Shown piece by piece: positions 59,230 to 64,000 of a DNA stretch of 64,000 nt. This stretch comes from Plumapathes pennacea. Its lineage: Eukaryota > Cnidaria > Anthozoa > Antipatharia > Myriopathidae. The DNA lies in assembly GCA_964036295.1 (NCBI GenBank), contig OZ038469.1, positions 17,851,591 through 17,915,590 on the forward strand, read 5' to 3'. Both the position numbers and the translations under genes were made by a program. The stretch's first letter is position 1. Every line of letters starts with the position of its first letter. Below the pieces are notes generated by a model. That model made no database searches and had not been told where the DNA came from. It saw nothing but the letters and a program-made list of their open reading frames with translations.

Positions 59230-59640
59230 CTCTCAGTTAGCAGTAATATCGAGTAATATTCCTTGATAACGCTGTCTTAGTCACACGTCCACAAGAAGAA
59301 AACATGAAACAGGAAAAAAAACAGCCTCCCTTTTTAAAGTGGTGCTCGCTGACGTCATTGCGACACAATGACATAACAATTAAACTACTGAGAAGGGACG
59401 GGATAGAGCTCCCTTTACCCTCCCCTCCCCCTCCCTTTGTGCCTTTATGTAAGTTGTAGTTTTGTGTAGATATTTGAACTTAATGTGACTGATCCTGCAA
59501 TGATTGTCAGGCTTATGGGTTCTTGGCAGCTAGCTTCCTTCTGGTATTTTCTCAGCTCACACGAAACTTCCCTCACCTTGTAGCCTGGGTGCTAGTGGAG
59601 ATGTTTTAATTTTCTCGCGTCACAGGTACGGACTTGTGAC
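59040..59640. repeat. Upstream block duplicated at 60510-61000
   Basis: Shared, in order, with 60510-61000: CTCATTTTGAGAGTCCACTG, then GTTGCAGCCAC-type sequence, a pyrimidine-rich CCCTCCCCTCCCCCTCCC tract, and GTAGCCTGGGTGCTAGTGGA. It overlaps exon 1 and the promoter of gene A, so the tandem copy at 60.5 kb is probably the relic of a duplicated promoter unit. Confidence 0.75.
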
Positions 59641-59649
59641 GTTAAGAAA

Positions 59650-61332
59650 CATGTCCATTGATCAAAAACACAACAACGGTCACAAACACATTTGTTTTTT
59701 CTCTTCCGCTAAATACACGACGGACTACAATGTTATAGCAGAAAATTGGAATATCTTCCCGTAGTTTTGGAAGCGAATAAATTAGTGAATTGGAGTTCTT
59801 TTGTTGACAATTGGAAGAGTTAGAATATATGTTTAATCAAGTTTTACGTTGTTGTTTACTGTGATTAACACTGAGGCCTTCCTCAGGAAATCTAAGTGAT
59901 CTTGTTATTAATGGAAGATCCTGTTTTAGGAAATGAGCAATAGCAAGTACACACACTGTCGTAGGCGTGCCAGCACCTTCTCTTCCTTCAGATCTTAACT
60001 ACAGCCAATCGTATCCATTGGAATGTGTTAGTGTGATTTTAGAATAAGTGTAGTAAGCAAATAGAGGAGCCACTCGAGTGTTAACGACATCCTAGCGGAA
60101 AAGGCCATTCGGAAATATGAGTTCTGAATGTGACTTTGAACTTGGTCCTAGCGAAAATCCATTTCCTATCCTTTGTGTTCTAATTCGGCCAGTGTGAAAA
60201 CTATTAGGAAATCACTGGGACGACGTAACACTTGTGGTGCATAAAAGCTGTCGGCTAAGAAAATAGATCATATAGTGAGACTTGTTCTTGAAAACGGAAC
60301 ATCGACGCTAAAGTGCAGTGAGCTTCAACTCTAAAGTCTGTTATAGCCCCGTAACAACAACTTAAACTGAAGAGATAGTATATGTCGGAGTAAAGGTCAG
60401 CGATTGATTCAGTACGCGTCACCGTGTAATATAGCCTCATCTGAACACGCGGGAAGTTGGGAGAACACGAGAGTAGCGTAAGGAAACCACGAGGCCGCCA
60501 AAAAACCCTCATTTTGAGAGTCCACTGCAAATTGGTTATTGAAACCAGGCGAAGCCGCTTGTGAGGATCTACCAAACGTTTGTGTTGCAGCCACGACGTG
60601 TCGACAATCAACAACAAAATTTACCTGAACAAAGTTAAACGATATGCAAGCAAAGAAAGAACGTAACAAAAAAAAAAAAAAAACCACTAAGACAAGAGGT
60701 CTAAAAACAAAGTAACTTCAAGGAGTTTTTTGTCAGAATGCGCAGCGGCGCAATAAAAGGAATATAGAAGAAGCTCCCTTCACCCTCCCCTCCCCCTCCC
60801 CTTGTGCCGCTATGCGGGCTAATTTTGTGCAAATATTGTAACTGAACATAATTCCTGCAATGATACAAATGTTAGACTTATCGGGTATTCCAAATTGTTG
60901 TATCGGGATCGTTAGTCTCTGTTTCTTATTCTTGTAGCCTGGGTGCTAGTGGAGATGTCTTAACTCTCTCCAGGCTTTGCGCCACAGATCTGGTAAAACG
61001 TATCGACGTCAAAAACATTTTATTTTATTTTTCTCTTCCGTTAAGTGCGCGGCGGACTACAAGTTAAATTGAAGCAATGCATGTTGGAGTAAATTACAGC
61101 GAACAATTTCTGCTAAAAAAAATACAAAATAAAAGCTGAGGGCAGTTGTCCACTCAAACAACCTGTTCCTAGCGATGGACCACCCTTGAGTTCGGGTACA
61201 AATGGTCGCTCAGCGACGTTCCACTGAACTTGCCAAATAATCCTTTTAATCTTAAAGCCAAAAATACCGAAGTAAATATTAAAAAACTGCTGCATTCGCG
61301 GTTCTACAGATCAAACTGTACATCAGTCACTA
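59650..61332. other. Spacer between cysteine-rich genes A and B
   Basis: No gene. It contains an 84-bp dispersed repeat at 60414-60498 (other copy in a pinin intron), the second copy of the duplicated upstream block (60510-61000) and a poly-A run at about 60669-60683. Confidence 0.5.
60414..60498. repeat. Dispersed repeat, second copy
   Basis: Nearly identical to 25767-25850, from ACGCGTCACCGTGTAATATA to CCACGAGGCCGC. It lies at the left border of the duplicated upstream block. Confidence 0.8.
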
Positions 61333-63379
61333 TTAAAGGAAAGCTTGATGTACTTTCCAGTTAAACAGCAGAAGACAGGCGAGCCAAGTGAAGCCGGAAA
61401 CAACAGCCAGGGGGACACTGGTACTGGAGTGCTGTGGCCGTGAAGTTGTTGACCAAACAGAAGGCCTTGACCACTTTGAATCGATCGGCTTGCACTGGCC
61501 ATCTTTACACAACATGCAAGTTCCACCAAAGCAGTCCAGCTTACAGTTGGCGCTTTCACAGTGAAACAGACATCTGCCAAAAACGCCGCAGGACTGAGAA
61601 CATTCTTTAACTGTAGCAGAACAACTCATGTTGCATTGTCCACGTGCGTCGCATGACTGATCACACACCTCTGCAGCGCAGGATAAGTTTCCTTGCTTGA
61701 CTCGTTGATTGCACGTTTTCACATCAGCGTCGCATCTCATTTCTTCACAGTTCCCGCCCGAACAATACTGCTCGCATTTCGTGGAGTTAGTGCAAATCAC
61801 TTGATCACATATTCCGGACCAACATTCCTGCATGCATGTTGGGGTGTTGGTACAGCTGAGTTGATCACAGTTTCCGCTCCAACATTCCTGCTCGCATTTC
61901 GTGGAGGAGTTGGTGCAAATTAACTGATCACATGTTCCGGACGAACATTCCTGCTTGCATGTTGGAGTGTTGGCACAGCTGAGTTGATCACAGTTTCCGC
62001 CGCTCCAACATTCCTGCTTGCATTTCGTTGAGGAGTTTGTACAAGTCAGATTACCACATGTTCCGCCGTGACAGTCCTGGATGCATGTAGGGGTGTTGGT
62101 ACAGCTGAGTTGATCACAGTTTCCGCCGCTCCAACATTCCTGCTTGCATTTCGTGGAGGAGTTGGTGCAAATTAACTGATCACATGTTCCGGACCAACAT
62201 TCCTGCTTGCATGTTGGAGTGTTGGCACAGCTGAGTTGATCACAAACGCCAAATGAGCAACTCTGCTCACACGTCGGGAACATAGGCGTTGCCTGGCAAC
62301 TCATGTTACACGGCTGCTGTAAGACAGGGCAGTTTTGATTACACGTGTCGCCGAAAGCGTAGGAACACTGGGTCGCATTTTCTGCTGACGCCAATAGCAA
62401 AAAGAGACTGGGCACGAGGAACAGAAGAACAGCTGTTATCTGAATAAAACGATAAAAACATTGTGAGTCAAACAGAGTTTGTGGTTGCGTTTCTGTGAGC
62501 GTTTTCGTGCGTCAACGTAATTTGCCCCGTTCTTCTGATCGATACTTGAAAATACAATTACCGTTATCTGTAAGACCCTGCTCACACTGCCTGGAAACAG
62601 CAAAAATGGCTAAACAGCGAAACGAAACAGCAAAAATGGCGAAACAGCGAAAACGTTTCAAACTTTTAAAAAGGAAGGCAAAACAACACAAAACTAGAAA
62701 ACGAAATCGAGAATGAGATCGCCTCGAGCACCAACTCGCACGTAGCTTGTTTAAGTTGTCGTGCATGATTGTTTCACATTCGAAACAAAGTCAGGCTACT
62801 TGCTCCGAAGAAGGGCGTTAAGCTAAGATCCACACCAGCGCATTTTACCCGACACAGAAGCAATCTGTTTCACTTTAATGTCTATTAGTCGCTCCCAATC
62901 TTGCGTCTGCCCCGCGCTCTATTCCGCTGTTGAGCAACGCCTGAAAAGCTCATTTCAAAAAACTACTAGATCGCTTAATAGAACATTCTAGGAACTTTAC
63001 AATGATTTAAAAGTAATATTAACTCCTAGAAATTCGTTATTCACAGGTGAACCATGTGGTTTTGAACAGTGGGTCTTTTGCTCAAAGAATACCACAAAAC
63101 CCAATACACAGGCCTCTGTACATATTCCTCGTGTTTCTTTGAATTTCGCGATGGAGAAGTTTCAAGAAACATTCACTTTAATATGTTTACTGCGGCTCCG
63201 GTTTTCTCGGGATAAACTAGCAAAGTCGTTGGGAATGGCCATTAATGAAGCCGTGTGAATTGACGTAAAACTGAGGACTAAAACTACATAACTGAGAGGT
63301 CACATGGCGCTCGCTTTTTTGTCACAAACTGCTTTGCCTCTGAGGAATGGGTCCTTTATCTTACCTTGTTAGTTTTCAT
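61333..63379 (-). CDS. Cysteine-rich repeat protein B, paralogue of A
   Basis: Exon 1 is 15 nt (63379-63365, MKTNK), the intron 925 bp, and exon 2 spans 62439-61333; 373 aa in phase 0. The signal peptide ITAVLLFLVPSLFLLLASAE matches protein A. Eight Cys units follow, alternating CDQLSCTNTPTCKQEC and CDQLICTNSSTKCKQEC types, so the basic period is a dimer of about 42 residues. Then come CEEMRC, CNMSCSATVKECSQSC, CMLCKDGQC, a Ser/Arg linker and a hydrophobic end (SGFTWLACLLLFNW). N-x-S/T sites are frequent. The repeats are more uniform than in A, implying recent expansion or gene conversion. The function is unknown. Confidence 0.8.
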
Positions 63380-63933
63380 TTTCTTTGGGCACCAGGTATC
63401 GAACTTCGCAGATACCGTCAATTTATACGTCGGTAGTCGTGAGAACTGGAGAATAGACGAAACACAAACTGAACACCTGACAGATGTGAGCCTTTTTCCA
63501 AGTCAGTGCAAATGAACCAAACTGTATGCCTTATAAGGATTTCCGTTGGACATTCGAGCAATGACAAAACTAACCATGATGCAATGCGCCAAATATGGCG
63601 TTTGACCAATCACGAATGAGAGCATTTTCGTCATTATGCCAAGAGCTTCGTCAGAGATTCCTGATGGACGTTATGATAACACAATTGACAAAGGTCGGCT
63701 GAGCTGACTCTGATAACGATCCAACACGTATCCACTGAAACAACGTCAGTTTTTACTCCGTGAATATCAAGACTAAAAGACTCGCAGTCAAAATTTCAAG
63801 ATACGTTTTGTTGTATTCCAGACAACGGCACCGGACGTGTTCAGTTTAAAAATGGTGCCTGAAGCTTCCAAGAAAGCAAATTAACGATGTCTTCTTTTAG
63901 AGACAATTTTTAGACAATGTTCGTACATTTGTA

Positions 63934-64000
63934 GATTTTCTGCTGACGCCAATAGCAAAAAGAGACTGAGCACGAGGAACAGAAGAACAGCTGTTATCTG
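63934..64000 (-). pseudogene. Third signal-exon copy of the cysteine-rich family, cut by the window
   Basis: Nearly identical to 62375-62441, including the acceptor CAG and the codons ITAVLLFLVLSLFLLLASAE. Homology stops right after the signal peptide; the downstream frame reads NLQMYEH and soon ends, with no Cys units. It is either a truncated relic or an exon spliced differently; its exon 1 would lie beyond the window. Confidence 0.75.

Noticed and set aside
57612-63379. Cysteine-rich proteins A and B as venom toxins
   Set aside because: The length, the regular CDQLxC repeats and the hydrophobic C-terminal tail do not fit the short single-domain cnidarian toxins, and no toxin signature was recognised.

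Overview
The window is nuclear DNA from an animal. Most genes are split by short GT-AG introns, the gene content is metazoan (Speedy/RINGO, pinin, TRAPPC6B, FPGT, actin maturation protease, a ZP-domain protein, a rhodopsin-class GPCR), and the mobile elements are BEL/Pao and tyrosine-recombinase (DIRS/Ngaro/PAT-like) retroelements. Compact AT-rich introns, these element types and cysteine-rich membrane-anchored proteins suggest a cnidarian, probably an anthozoan such as a stony coral. The taxon is an inference; no species marker is visible.

Layout. (1) 1-10707 is a repeat unit: decayed BEL/Pao pol, a LINE endonuclease scrap, two 21-bp minisatellites, a reverse-strand YR retroelement, and two small conserved ORFs. 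(2) 10707-11985 is a 1.28-kb near-perfect inverted repeat carrying 11 copies of a 20-bp motif. (3) 12.2-27.9 kb is a gene-dense block: Speedy/RINGO (+), a probably inactive membrane-anchored M14 carboxypeptidase (+), an unknown acidic protein (-), a bZIP factor (+), actin maturation protease (-), pinin (-), and a small unknown gene (+) with a tRNA-Glu-like gene in an intron. (4) 28-30.3 kb is gene-poor. (5) 30986-41324 is a second, directly oriented copy of the 10.5-kb unit; it runs without a break into the 5' end of a DMAC2L/ATP5S-like gene. (6) 41.3-49.4 kb holds DMAC2L-like (+), FPGT (-) and TRAPPC6B (+) sharing a 106-bp bidirectional promoter, and a one-exon GPCR (-). (7) 49.4-52 kb is gene-poor. 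(8) 52-64 kb holds a ZP-domain membrane protein (+) flanked by a cluster of cysteine-rich repeat proteins (-): two complete genes and two fragments.

Exon joins were chosen by eye from splice consensus and reading-frame continuity. For carboxypeptidase, bZIP, ACTMAP, pinin, FPGT, TRAPPC6B and the ZP gene every exon phase closes to an exact multiple of three, which strongly supports the models. Housekeeping genes are recognised by family similarity. The least familiar elements are the motif-studded giant palindrome, the cysteine-rich family whose start codon lies on a 12-15 nt microexon, and the two unknown spliced genes. Nothing here looks like a linked multi-gene pathway; neighbouring genes appear to share promoters rather than a function.
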